From contig NZ_CP012418.1 of assembly GCF_001708405.1 (NCBI RefSeq), positions 1,116,001 through 1,180,000 of the forward strand: DNA of 64,000 nt, read 5' to 3'. Below are positions 7,868-16,367 of this stretch, in pieces. Position 1 is the first letter of the stretch; each line of letters begins with the position of its first letter. The notes beneath the pieces are model-generated. The model ran no database searches, had not been told where the DNA came from, and was given only the letters and a program-made list of their open reading frames with translations. The position numbers were made by a program, and so were the translations under genes. The stretch comes from Kangiella sediminilitoris (lineage in GTDB: Bacteria; Pseudomonadota; Gammaproteobacteria; Enterobacterales; Kangiellaceae).

Positions 7868-9088
7868 GTGAGTAAGACATTATCTCGTAAAGAATTATCA
7901 CTGATTGGACGCGAGGGGGAGCGTATTAAAATAGGGTTATCCAATCTTGTGGATGCTTTTCCGAACCATGCTAAAACCATAACTGGCATGTCGAAATGGC
8001 TAGGGGCTAATAAATCAACTTGCCAAAGAATGGTTGAAACCATTAATAAAGCCGATACTGGGCTGGAAGTTATAGATTCTCTACCGGGTCCCGCTGGGAT
8101 CAAAGGGTTTATTAAGCTTGCTGAGAGCAAAGGTAGTAATGAGAGCTTACTGGAAGAAGCAAGAAGTGTTGTCCAACGTTTCGAAAATTTGATTTATGAT
8201 TTTTCTCGAAGTCACTCAGCTTTAAAAAAACTCATCCGTGAGTCCTCTTCGGTAAAAGAAACCACCAATTCTAAAAGAGATAATCGTGCTGCGCTATTTG
8301 AGTCGGTTAAGAAGATAACTGGCGAAACGATGGAGAGCTCTTTCGCTGCTTTCATACTCAAGGAAAGTGAGCAAGATTCAAATTATATTCAACAGTTTAC
8401 GCTAACTTATTATGACTCATGTGAAACCTCAGAGCATTCGCGTCCACTTATGATGCCGATAGCACCTGTTGAAAACAAAATCTTGTCAGGTGAGCCTGAT
8501 ATAGTTTCACAGGAGCAGGTAAAAGGTAGTAACCTTCCTCTCTTTTCAGTGATCAAAGAATTTACCAGCTCTTCAATTACTGAAAATTTAGATAAGTTTG
8601 AGTTGGATGGAGACGTGATGGTTATTCCAACTAAGCTGGGGAGATCCAACCTGAATTTTGGTGCTATTCAGCATTACCCTAAACTGCAACAAAGTCCTTT
8701 TCATGGTGGGAAAAAGGTCAGTTGCGTCGGTTTACAGACACGTTACCCAACAAGAATTCAGTATATTGCCTGCTTTTTAGAGAAAACATTTGCGATGCGC
8801 AGCGTTGCCAATGCTGGCGTGTATGCTGGTGGTTCTGATATTGCTGGTATCTCAAGCTCAGACTTACTTTGGTATGACCGTTTCCATGACGAAGCTGATC
8901 TTCGTTTATCAGAGCCTTATGATGATTTTAATGAGAAACTGGATTATCCGTTAGCAAATGAGCTGGTAGATAACCTTTTCAGCATGTCTGGTTGCCAACG
9001 AGATCAGTATACGTGTTTTTTAATGAAAGTAGAGTATCCCATCTGGTCCGCCACCTACAGAATGTTTTTCCAATACGCCGTCGATTAA
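7868..9088 (+). CDS. Unrecognised 406-residue protein with HTH-like N-terminus
   Basis: I do not recognise this family. The GTG at 7868 is chosen because GGAGAGAG lies just before it; a GTG four codons upstream has no such site. The first 90 residues look like a winged helix-turn-helix. Helices precede GMSKWLGANKSTCQRMV, which resembles IclR-type recognition helices, followed by a basic stretch and a glycine-rich wing. The rest is a soluble mixed alpha/beta protein with no signal peptide or membrane segment, so a cytoplasmic ligand-sensing regulator is plausible. A perfect palindrome lies 90 bases upstream, and a CadC-like regulator gene follows. Confidence 0.6.
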   Translation: MSKTLSRKELSLIGREGERIKIGLSNLVDAFPNHAKTITGMSKWLGANKSTCQRMVETINKADTGLEVIDSLPGPAGIKGFIKLAESKGSNESLLEEARSVVQRFENLIYDFSRSHSALKKLIRESSSVKETTNSKRDNRAALFESVKKITGETMESSFAAFILKESEQDSNYIQQFTLTYYDSCETSEHSRPLMMPIAPVENKILSGEPDIVSQEQVKGSNLPLFSVIKEFTSSSITENLDKFELDGDVMVIPTKLGRSNLNFGAIQHYPKLQQSPFHGGKKVSCVGLQTRYPTRIQYIACFLEKTFAMRSVANAGVYAGGSDIAGISSSDLLWYDRFHDEADLRLSEPYDDFNEKLDYPLANELVDNLFSMSGCQRDQYTCFLMKVEYPIWSATYRMFFQYAVD

Positions 9089-9152
9089 AGACATAGTATT
9101 TCACAACGCACAGCTGTTCTGGTGTGCTTACTCCCAAACATTTTAAGTACCA

Positions 9153-9179
9153 CAAACTGTCGATAAAGTTGACAGTTTG
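9153..9179. repeat. Inverted repeat between the 7868 gene and the CadC-like gene
   Basis: Perfect nine-base arms CAAACTGTC / GACAGTTTG with a nine-base centre. No T run follows, so it is either a weak terminator or an operator for the downstream regulator gene. Confidence 0.45.
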
Positions 9180-9297
9180 AAGTTAAATCGTGCCAAAACC
9201 TAGTCATTTTTGCATTAATTCGTGGGCGTCCACACGAAATAAAAACACTAATATGGTTATAATCAGCAAGTTGCTGGATAAAGAGCTGGGGTTGCAA

Positions 9298-11115
9298 ATG
9301 GACAGGAATAGAGAGCATAAAACTGAGCCTATCGGTGAGGATTATATTGCTCTAGATGACTCTACTTATACCCTCAAATATGATGGCCAAAGTATAGCTT
9401 TACGTCCAAAAACATTTAAAGTTCTAAAAGTTTTCCTTTCCAATCCCAATAAGGTATTAACCAAAGATTCAATAATCCAAGACGTATGGCCCAGTACAGT
9501 TATTTCTGATGACTGCCTGACACAATGCATTGTCGAGATAAGGAAAGTGCTTAAAGATGATGGCCACAGTATTATCAAAACATTCCCCAAAAGAGGTTAC
9601 TCTTTCAATCCTGGTCAACTAAAGTACCCAGCGACTGATCAAAATAAACGTTTTCGACTTGCTGTTCTAAGCGTCAGCCTTGTGGTGTCCATAGTTTTCG
9701 CGATAATGGTGTGGCTATACGGTCCCGAGCGTAAAACAAAGCCAGTTCCTCCCTTAGTTCAGAATAGTATCGCTGTTTTACCCTTCAAGAGTCAGGCTGA
9801 CTCAGAGGTAGACTACTCTAATTTTGAATTCATTTCAGATGGAATCGTTAGTTTAGTCTCCGAACATACTCAGTTACAGGTTATTTCCAGTAATGCTGCC
9901 AGTGAATACTATGAAAAGCTCGATGGTGATCAGTTGATACTTGCTGATGAATTGAAGGCATCACATATAGTGACTGGAGTTTTTAATAAAGGGAGCGGTG
10001 GTGATATTCGATTAACAGTACAGCTCATTGAAACAGACGGCTTTCAGGTGGTTTTAACAAAAAGTTTCCATGATGCACTCGAGACTGCGGATTTGCTGCC
10101 TTTTTATATTGCTCACTTATTGGTGGAGCATTTTAAAACTGAGCATTTTGTAACTAAAGAAGTTGCTATCAATCAAACTGCCATAGAGCTTTATAAAGTG
10201 GGTGAATACTATCTCGATAAACGTGGTGATGATAACATTCTGACCGCAGAGCAGAAATACTCAGAGGCACTCAAGATAGAGCCTAACTATGCCGATGCTT
10301 TGGCTGGTTTATCTTCAGTATATTTCTTGAGAGGGCTATCAGGTGAGGATGTCGATGATGAACTCTTAACTAAATCTAAAGATTTTGCCGAGCAAGCGCT
10401 AGACATTGATCCCTATCACCCCGTAGCGAATATTAGATTCGCTGATAGTTTGTATCACCTTAATGACATTGGCTTAGAGTTTCAGAGAAACTCATTCGAG
10501 AAAGTGATGGTCTACGCACCCGATCATCCGCTGATCCTGGGACGGCTTGCGGGTAGTTATTTAATTCAAGGTGAAACGGTCAAAGCTCTTAGCATTATGA
10601 AGAAGCTTGTCGAGTTAAGGCCTGAGTCACTAGTGTTCAGAAACAACCTGGCCCATACGTATTATTATTCAGGCAAATATGAAGAGGCCATTGAAGAGTT
10701 CTATAAAATTGCTGATGAAAGCGATATTTTCAGGCAGGAAGTGATGATAGAAATAGCAAAGATTTTACTGATTCAAGGTAAAGAAGAAGAAGTGAAAGAA
10801 ATGCTAGTTTCGATGGAGCCTTCGGTCTTTAAAAGTTTTCTTGAAAAGTTTTTTAGTGAAGATAAGGTGGCCAGTATAGACTTGGATGACTGCCAGGTTA
10901 GATTAGCAATGGCTATATGTCTTGCGCTGGCTGAAATTTATGTTGCTTATGATCAGCAGCATGAATTTAATAAAGTATTGGCTATTTTAAAGCAGAAAGT
11001 TAACCTGGGACGCTCATACTCAGGTTATATTTATCTTCTCGTATCTCTAAAGAACTCACCTGTTTTAAGACAAAACCCTGCAGTAAAAGGAATACTCTCG
11101 GAACTGCAGGCATAA
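9298..11115 (+). CDS. CadC-type transmembrane transcriptional regulator with TPR repeats
   Basis: This protein of about 605 residues has three parts. First is an OmpR/CadC winged helix (residues about 15-105: FKVLKVFLSNPNKVLTKDSI through FPKRGYSF). A single membrane helix follows (FRLAVLSVSLVVSIVFAIMV). The periplasmic part begins with a TolB/FlgO-like domain (SIAVLPFKSQADSEVDYSNF) and continues in TPR-like helices (EALKIEPNYADALAGLSSVY, then KYEEAIEEFYKI). Such proteins sense signals outside the membrane and bind promoters directly. The ATG at 9298 fits the family; in-frame starts at 9190 (GTG) and 9253 (ATG) would add 36 or 15 unrelated residues. The target genes are unknown. It may pair with the unrecognised gene upstream. 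Confidence 0.85.
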   Translation: MDRNREHKTEPIGEDYIALDDSTYTLKYDGQSIALRPKTFKVLKVFLSNPNKVLTKDSIIQDVWPSTVISDDCLTQCIVEIRKVLKDDGHSIIKTFPKRGYSFNPGQLKYPATDQNKRFRLAVLSVSLVVSIVFAIMVWLYGPERKTKPVPPLVQNSIAVLPFKSQADSEVDYSNFEFISDGIVSLVSEHTQLQVISSNAASEYYEKLDGDQLILADELKASHIVTGVFNKGSGGDIRLTVQLIETDGFQVVLTKSFHDALETADLLPFYIAHLLVEHFKTEHFVTKEVAINQTAIELYKVGEYYLDKRGDDNILTAEQKYSEALKIEPNYADALAGLSSVYFLRGLSGEDVDDELLTKSKDFAEQALDIDPYHPVANIRFADSLYHLNDIGLEFQRNSFEKVMVYAPDHPLILGRLAGSYLIQGETVKALSIMKKLVELRPESLVFRNNLAHTYYYSGKYEEAIEEFYKIADESDIFRQEVMIEIAKILLIQGKEEEVKEMLVSMEPSVFKSFLEKFFSEDKVASIDLDDCQVRLAMAICLALAEIYVAYDQQHEFNKVLAILKQKVNLGRSYSGYIYLLVSLKNSPVLRQNPAVKGILSELQA

Positions 11116-11145
11116 AAAAAGCGAGCATTAAGCCCGCTTTTTTTA
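11113..11145. terminator. Bidirectional terminator between convergent genes
   Basis: A7-GCG-A-GC, then ATTAA, then GC-C-CGC-T7 makes a hairpin flanked by A and T runs. It serves both the CadC-like gene and the leucine-dehydrogenase-type gene. Confidence 0.88.
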
Positions 11146-11157
11146 TGTCTGAAAATA

Positions 11158-12204
11158 CTAGTGCTGTCTATTCTTTTTAGCTTCTGCTACACGCTGACGA
11201 GCAATTTCATCAGCAATGACGTTGGTTGGACGGCCAGAAGATTTCGAGGCATCAAACACCTCAGAAAGAGTACCGTAGATTTCATCTACTTTTTTCAGTG
11301 CGGCTGCCTGATCATAATTCTCTTCAAAAGATACGTTAATAATACCACCAGCGTTAATCACGTAGTCCGGTGCGTATAAAATACCTTTTTCCATTAGAAT
11401 TTGACCATGACGATCTTCGGCAAGCTGGTTATTAGCAGCACCAGCAACGACTGAAGCCTTCAGCTTTGGAATTGTATTATCATTTATGGTCGCTCCCAAA
11501 GCACAAGGCGCATAAACGTCAACTTCCTGATGATAAATTTCATCAGTATCAACAGCTTTCGCGCCAAACTCGTCTACAACACGATCAACACTTTCTTTGT
11601 TGATATCTGTCACTACCAACTGAGCACCTTGCTCGTGAAGGTGGCGGCAGAGGTAGTAACCTACGTGGCCAAGGCCTTGAACCGATACTTTCAAGCCATC
11701 CAAATCATCACGGCCTAAACGGTGATGAACTGCTGCTTTAAGACCAGTAAATACACCATAGGCTGTTACTGGAGATGGGTCACCTGACTTGCCTTCAAGA
11801 CCAAGTACATGATTAGTCTCTTTGTTGACGATAGCCATATCTTGCGGGTTAATACCAACGTCTTCTGCAGTAATATATTTACCGCTGAGTTTATCTACAA
11901 AGCGACCGAAGGCACGGAATAGCTCTTCTGATTTCATGGTCTTAGAGTTACCAATGATTACAGATTTACCGCCACCCATTTTCAGGCCAGCCATAGCATT
12001 TTTATAAGTCATGCCGCGAGACAGACGAAGTGCATCAATCAATGCGCCTTCATCAGAATTATAATCCCACATACGACAACCACCCACAGCAGGGCCAAGG
12101 TTAGTATCGTGGACACAAATAATTGCTTTTAGACCCGAGTCGACATCACGACAAAACACGATTTGTTCATGATCGTCATAGGCACGAAGGTTAAAAACCG
12201 CCAT
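11158..12204 (-). CDS. Leu/Phe/Val dehydrogenase family enzyme
   Basis: This 348-residue amino-acid dehydrogenase is of the Glu/Leu/Phe/Val superfamily and close to leucine dehydrogenase. It oxidatively deaminates a branched-chain or aromatic amino acid with NAD. Lys68 (MTYKNA) and Lys80 (GGGKSV) are the substrate-binding and catalytic lysines, and GLGHVG at 177-182 binds NAD. The substrate pocket cannot be read safely, so no gene name is given. There is a strong TAGGAG ribosome binding site, and a terminator separates it from the upstream aldehyde dehydrogenase gene. Confidence 0.92.
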   Translation of the reverse strand: MAVFNLRAYDDHEQIVFCRDVDSGLKAIICVHDTNLGPAVGGCRMWDYNSDEGALIDALRLSRGMTYKNAMAGLKMGGGKSVIIGNSKTMKSEELFRAFGRFVDKLSGKYITAEDVGINPQDMAIVNKETNHVLGLEGKSGDPSPVTAYGVFTGLKAAVHHRLGRDDLDGLKVSVQGLGHVGYYLCRHLHEQGAQLVVTDINKESVDRVVDEFGAKAVDTDEIYHQEVDVYAPCALGATINDNTIPKLKASVVAGAANNQLAEDRHGQILMEKGILYAPDYVINAGGIINVSFEENYDQAAALKKVDEIYGTLSEVFDASKSSGRPTNVIADEIARQRVAEAKKNRQH

Positions 12205-12231
12205 ATAAAACTCCTATAAATAAGGATAAAA

Positions 12232-12254
12232 CAAAAGCCACATAACAAGTGGCT
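12232..12254 (-). terminator. Intrinsic terminator after the aldehyde dehydrogenase gene
   Basis: On the minus strand AGCCAC-TTGTTAT-GTGGCT is followed by TTTGTTTT, just after the stop codon at 12266. Confidence 0.75.
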
Positions 12255-12265
12255 ATCAAAAGAAT

Positions 12266-13786
12266 TTAGCCCAGGTCGAATTTAATACCTTGAGCTAGGA
12301 CTGGGGTTTCACCCCAGAAAATAGTATTAGTCTGACGACGCATGTATGCTTTCCAAGCATCAGAACCAGCTTCTCGACCACCGCCAGTTTCTTTTTCGCC
12401 GCCAAATGCACCGCCAATTTCCGCACCGGAAGTACCGATATTGACATTAGCTATACCGCAATCCGAGCCAATAGCTGACAAGAACCTTTCTGCATTCTTT
12501 ACGCTTTGTGTAAAGATCGCAGATGACAAACCAGCTTTTGATTGGTTTTGTAAAGCTAAAGCCTCATCAATCGTTTCGAAAGTCATTACATACAGAATGG
12601 GAGCAAATGTTTCTGTTTGTACTATATCCCAATGGTTTTCTGCACGAATAACAGTAGGTTCAACAAAGTGGCCTTTTCCTTCTATACGCTTACCACCTGT
12701 TAGAACTTCACCTCCAGCTTTTTTAGCTTCGGCTATAGTATTCTCAAAATTCTTAACGGCCTGTTCATCGATAAGCGGCCCCATCAATGTATCTGAATCT
12801 AGTGGGTTGCCAACTTTTACTTGCTTATAGGCGTTTACTATGGTCGGAATAACGTTATCTGCAATATCCTTGTGGACAATCAAACGTCTCGTTGACGTGC
12901 ATCGTTGACCAGCTGTACCTACTGCACCGAAAACTACCGCTGGAACTGCTAATTCAAGGTCTGCTGTTTCATCAATGATTAAAGCGTTATTGCCCGACAG
13001 TTCCAGTAGTGATTTGCCCATACGTTCGGCAACTTTCATTCCTACCATACGTCCCACTTCACTTGAGCCAGTGAAAGACATCTTCTTTACGCGACTATCT
13101 TCTATAAACTTTTTAGATAGCTTGTTTTCTTCGCTATCAATAAATAGGTTAAAAATTCCTTTGTAACCATTTCTTTCTAGAACCTTGTTACAGATATTTT
13201 GTACCGCAATACCTGTTAAGGGTGTTTTTGGAGATGGTTTCCATACAATAGTATTGCCGCACACTGCAGCAACGAATGCATTCCATGACCAAACGGCTAC
13301 CGGAAAGTTAAAAGCTGAAATTACGCCGGTAACGCCAAGAGGGTGCCACTGTTCATACATGCGATGTTCAGGGCGCTCAGAGTGCATTGTTTTACCATAT
13401 AGCATTCTTGACTGACCCACAGCAAAGTCAGCCATATCAATCATTTCTTGGACTTCACCATCACCCTCAGCCTTGATTTTGCCCATTTCGGCGCTGACTA
13501 GGCTTCCCAGTGCATCTTTATGGTCACGTAAGGCGTCTGCCATTTGGCGGACTAGTTCTCCACGAACTGGGGCTGGAACCATGCGCCATTCTGCAAAAGA
13601 TTCTTCAGCCATCTGAAGTACTTTATCGTAATCTTCTTCTGAAGTTACATTTACTTTTGCTATTAGTTCGCCTGTTGCAGGGTTAATCGAATCGATCGAG
13701 CCTGCGTCTTGAGTTTCGGTGTAGCCCTCACCCCAACTTGCCGATTGGTTGACAGCTTTGATACCTAACTCTTCCAAGAATTCCAT
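12266..13786 (-). CDS. Aldehyde dehydrogenase family 7 (aminoadipate-semialdehyde dehydrogenase type)
   Basis: This 506-residue NAD(P)-dependent enzyme resembles antiquitin and bacterial piperideine-6-carboxylate dehydrogenases, which oxidise alpha-aminoadipate semialdehyde in lysine breakdown. The catalytic Cys296 is in [12 protein letters not shown], the general base Glu262 in LLELSGNNA, and the cofactor region in [10 protein letters not shown]. The start at 13786 has AGGGG seven bases before it; an ATG six codons upstream does not. A lysine-dehydrogenase-like gene nearby supports a role in lysine catabolism. An operator-like inverted repeat lies about 35 bases upstream. Confidence 0.88.
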   Translation of the reverse strand: MEFLEELGIKAVNQSASWGEGYTETQDAGSIDSINPATGELIAKVNVTSEEDYDKVLQMAEESFAEWRMVPAPVRGELVRQMADALRDHKDALGSLVSAEMGKIKAEGDGEVQEMIDMADFAVGQSRMLYGKTMHSERPEHRMYEQWHPLGVTGVISAFNFPVAVWSWNAFVAAVCGNTIVWKPSPKTPLTGIAVQNICNKVLERNGYKGIFNLFIDSEENKLSKKFIEDSRVKKMSFTGSSEVGRMVGMKVAERMGKSLLELSGNNALIIDETADLELAVPAVVFGAVGTAGQRCTSTRRLIVHKDIADNVIPTIVNAYKQVKVGNPLDSDTLMGPLIDEQAVKNFENTIAEAKKAGGEVLTGGKRIEGKGHFVEPTVIRAENHWDIVQTETFAPILYVMTFETIDEALALQNQSKAGLSSAIFTQSVKNAERFLSAIGSDCGIANVNIGTSGAEIGGAFGGEKETGGGREAGSDAWKAYMRRQTNTIFWGETPVLAQGIKFDLG

Positions 13787-13818
13787 ATGAACCCCTAAAG
13801 TCATTAAATTCAGTGAAT

Positions 13819-13835
13819 GTGTTAAGAATTAACAC
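13819..13835. promoter_or_regulatory. Operator-like palindrome before the aldehyde dehydrogenase gene
   Basis: GTGTTAA-GAA-TTAACAC is a perfect repeat with seven-base arms, 33-49 bases upstream of the start codon, where a promoter is expected. The binding protein is unknown. Confidence 0.5.
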
Positions 13836-14073
13836 TTTCTGTATCTCAATTTTGCGCAGCAACCTTACCACTAGAGGCCGTTTTTAGCCAGAAAATTTTA
13901 GGTGTGTTGATTAAAGAATGAACAATATTGAGGGTGGTCGGACAAGTCTTTCAAGTATTCTCTATAAGAACTTGTTTTGTGATAAGAAATATTAATAGGT
14001 TGGGTGATATAGTCAGAATAATGGGTTTGTAGTGTTGGGTGTTTATTATTGAATTAGTTCGTGTTTTTAGTGA

Positions 14074-14093
14074 GGAGTATTCTTCAATACTCC
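14074..14093 (-). terminator. Hairpin over the end of the EF-hand gene
   Basis: Perfect eight-base stem GGAGTATT / AATACTCC with a four-base loop, overlapping the last codons and the stop codon. No T run follows, so termination is uncertain; it may protect the 3' end of the message. Confidence 0.5.
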
Positions 14094-14326
14094 CACCAGC
14101 AGGTTTTCCACCATGAAAGAAACTCATCAAACTCAATGTATCCGCTTCTATCGGTATCAATTAAGGCAAAGCCTTCCTGAGCTTGATCTGGGTTTGATTC
14201 AGGCGATAAAACCACTAGCAATTCAGTAAATTCATCAAGGTCAATTCGGCCATTCCCATCACTGTCAAAAAAGTCAAAGTGGCCTTTTATTTCTACAATT
14301 TGATCTTCAGTCAGGGCTTTCATCAT
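14084..14326 (-). CDS. Small EF-hand calcium-binding protein
   Basis: This 80-residue acidic, calmodulin-like protein has two canonical EF-hand loops, DSDGNGRIDLDE (about 21-32) and DTDRSGYIEFDE (about 57-68). All calcium-ligand positions are filled (Asp, Asp/Asn, Glu). There is no signal peptide, so it should be cytoplasmic. Two adjacent ATG codons follow AAGGAGC; the second has the better spacing. It lies 21 bases after the lysine-dehydrogenase-like gene and is probably co-transcribed with it. It could be a calcium sensor or buffer; its partner is unknown. Confidence 0.85.
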   Translation of the reverse strand: MMKALTEDQIVEIKGHFDFFDSDGNGRIDLDEFTELLVVLSPESNPDQAQEGFALIDTDRSGYIEFDEFLSWWKTCWWEY

Positions 14327-14347
14327 GCTCCTTCAGCTTGTGCTTTT

Positions 14348-15487
14348 CTAATCAAGGTTATTGACTTCAAGTCGGTATCGAACTTTACGTTCTTCCATAT
14401 AGTCAATAACTGTTTTACAACAGTCCGTATGACCACCAACATGTTCAGGTGCATACACACCGACCTTATCAAATTTGTCTTTCAATATCAGCCCTGCGAT
14501 GGCGTTAGCTGCAAAGCCAGTCGTTCTTGCCATAGAGGTTTCTTGTTTTATTTTGTCGTATTCATCATATAGGTCGTAGACGTACTCTTTACGCTTTCCA
14601 TTTTCAACTCCTCGAATACGAATTCTCATGATAGTAAACTCTTCTTCCTTACGTTTGAGTTTCCACTCGTTAATTAATACTTTGGAGGTGAACTCTATTG
14701 GGCTAATCTCCATACCGTTGACCATCACAGGATCAGAGTCAAAGAAACCGCTTTGCTTTAACGCTCTAATGGCCTCTACATGGCCCGGATATCTTAGCGT
14801 TTTCTCTTTCATGTTGGGAATGTGACTCATGGTATAAATAAGACTTCTTAGCCCGTCAGTATTAAATGCTTCGAGAGTACCAATTTGCTCGAACTCTATT
14901 AATTCTCGGTCTGTTAGAGGTTCTTTAACTAACTCACGACCATTTTCAAAGTAATGTACAGGCCTTACATATTCAGCAATGACGTCAAGAGGAGAGAAGG
15001 GTGCCTTGTATTCAAAAGGTTTACTGCGAATTTTGGGAAGTCCTCCAACAAAGCATTCAAAATCGGTGACTTCCATTTTAGTATTTAAGAATCCCAACAG
15101 TAGGTTGTCCATGCCCGGCGCAACGCCACTATCTATTACTGCAGTTACATTATGCTTTTTTGCAAGATGATCTAACTCAAGACAGTTTTCTGGAGCAAAC
15201 GATATATCGACCACATTTTTTCCAGCTTCTATAACATTCTTTAATGTCTTAAAGCCGAGGTTGCCCGGAACTGCGCATATGACAATATCAAACGGTTCAA
15301 CGATTCTTTTTAATGCCTCTCCATCCAGGACATTAAGCTCTTGGGTATTAATTGATGGCTGGCGCTTTTTTAGTAATTTTAACGTTTGGGTATCTATATC
15401 AGCTACAGTGACATCATATTTTTCGGAAATATCCCGAGCGATGACGTTACCCACCATTCCTGCACCCAGTACAATTACATTACTCAT
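14348..15487 (-). CDS. Saccharopine/lysine dehydrogenase-like NAD(P)-binding enzyme
   Basis: This 379-residue protein begins with a Rossmann motif (VIVLGAGMVGNVIARD) and continues as in the saccharopine dehydrogenase family, with DSGVAPGMDNLLLG and FVGGLPKI. The length and C-terminal domain resemble bacterial lysine 6-dehydrogenase, which turns lysine into aminoadipate semialdehyde/piperideine-6-carboxylate. The family 7 aldehyde dehydrogenase encoded downstream is the natural next enzyme. Carboxynorspermidine dehydrogenase-like or other saccharopine-type activities remain possible. It precedes the EF-hand gene in the same orientation. Confidence 0.8.
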   Translation of the reverse strand: MSNVIVLGAGMVGNVIARDISEKYDVTVADIDTQTLKLLKKRQPSINTQELNVLDGEALKRIVEPFDIVICAVPGNLGFKTLKNVIEAGKNVVDISFAPENCLELDHLAKKHNVTAVIDSGVAPGMDNLLLGFLNTKMEVTDFECFVGGLPKIRSKPFEYKAPFSPLDVIAEYVRPVHYFENGRELVKEPLTDRELIEFEQIGTLEAFNTDGLRSLIYTMSHIPNMKEKTLRYPGHVEAIRALKQSGFFDSDPVMVNGMEISPIEFTSKVLINEWKLKRKEEEFTIMRIRIRGVENGKRKEYVYDLYDEYDKIKQETSMARTTGFAANAIAGLILKDKFDKVGVYAPEHVGGHTDCCKTVIDYMEERKVRYRLEVNNLD

Positions 15488-15521
15488 AAAGGCTCCTTTT
15501 TATCCTCTGAGTGTAAAGAGA

Positions 15522-16268
15522 TTAATTTATAGCTCTTTGTTCTTCAAGGCTGGCTTGATAAGGGGTGACTTTAATCAGTATTCCCATTGTTGGGTGATCA
15601 ATATAATAGAGTTTATCCAATTTAACTTTCAGGGTTTCAGACATTTCAAAATAACCCTGAAGCTCATCTGGAATTTGCAGATTTTCTTGGAAGGTTTGAC
15701 TGTCCACCGTAGGTTTTTCTTCCGCAGTAGTGAAGGGTAGGTCCAGTTCTGGTTCGTTCTGATTCTTCTCACTGGTTACTTCTTCTGAGCTATCAGGCTG
15801 TATTTCGGCCGGCGTTTCATCCTGACGGTAGCCAATGACCTGGCTCTCGATGAGTAAGCCCTGATTACGGCTAAAGCGAATTAGCCCCTGGAATTCTTGT
15901 AAACCTTCTTGCCCAGGCTCATCTTCGATTTTAAAACCAAGCCATGGGGTCTCATCTTTATCATAAAGTGGCTGGCGCCAGCCAATATGGAGAAGGGGGC
16001 GCATATCGCTAGTAAGTTTTAGCCTACGGTAAACACCTTCCATCTTTTGCTGGCTCCGCTCTAAGACAGTGTATTCTGGAGGTAGCTCAATAATATCATT
16101 ACCGAGGAAGTATTCTGCTTCTGCTTCTAAAGGGATAGCAGTTTCCTGACCTTGCAGGTGCAATTCATTAATTCTCTTGAAGAATACAATTTCGATATCG
16201 AAAATACTCTGGGCTTGAGCCGAAGTAGTCACAAATAATATTGCAAAGCTAATTAAAGTTTTTAACAT
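15522..16268 (-). CDS. csiV: CsiV family periplasmic protein
   Basis: This 248-residue protein has a clear signal peptide (MLKTLISFAILFVTTSAQAQ). The mature start FDIEIVFFKR and the segment RPLLHIGWRQPL are typical of the CsiV family. CsiV proteins bind peptidoglycan-related targets and affect cell shape and division in gammaproteobacteria. The gene lies downstream of mfd on the same strand, an arrangement usual for this family. A glutamate- and proline-rich linker occupies about residues 150-195. Confidence 0.85.
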   Translation of the reverse strand: MLKTLISFAILFVTTSAQAQSIFDIEIVFFKRINELHLQGQETAIPLEAEAEYFLGNDIIELPPEYTVLERSQQKMEGVYRRLKLTSDMRPLLHIGWRQPLYDKDETPWLGFKIEDEPGQEGLQEFQGLIRFSRNQGLLIESQVIGYRQDETPAEIQPDSSEEVTSEKNQNEPELDLPFTTAEEKPTVDSQTFQENLQIPDELQGYFEMSETLKVKLDKLYYIDHPTMGILIKVTPYQASLEEQRAIN

Positions 16269-16367
16269 ACTGTAATGTCTTTGATATTTATAATAAATTC
16301 AGTGGCGTTAATCCGTGAATAAGCATTGAGTTTACCATGATTTTGATAGAAACCCAGAGCTAATTAG

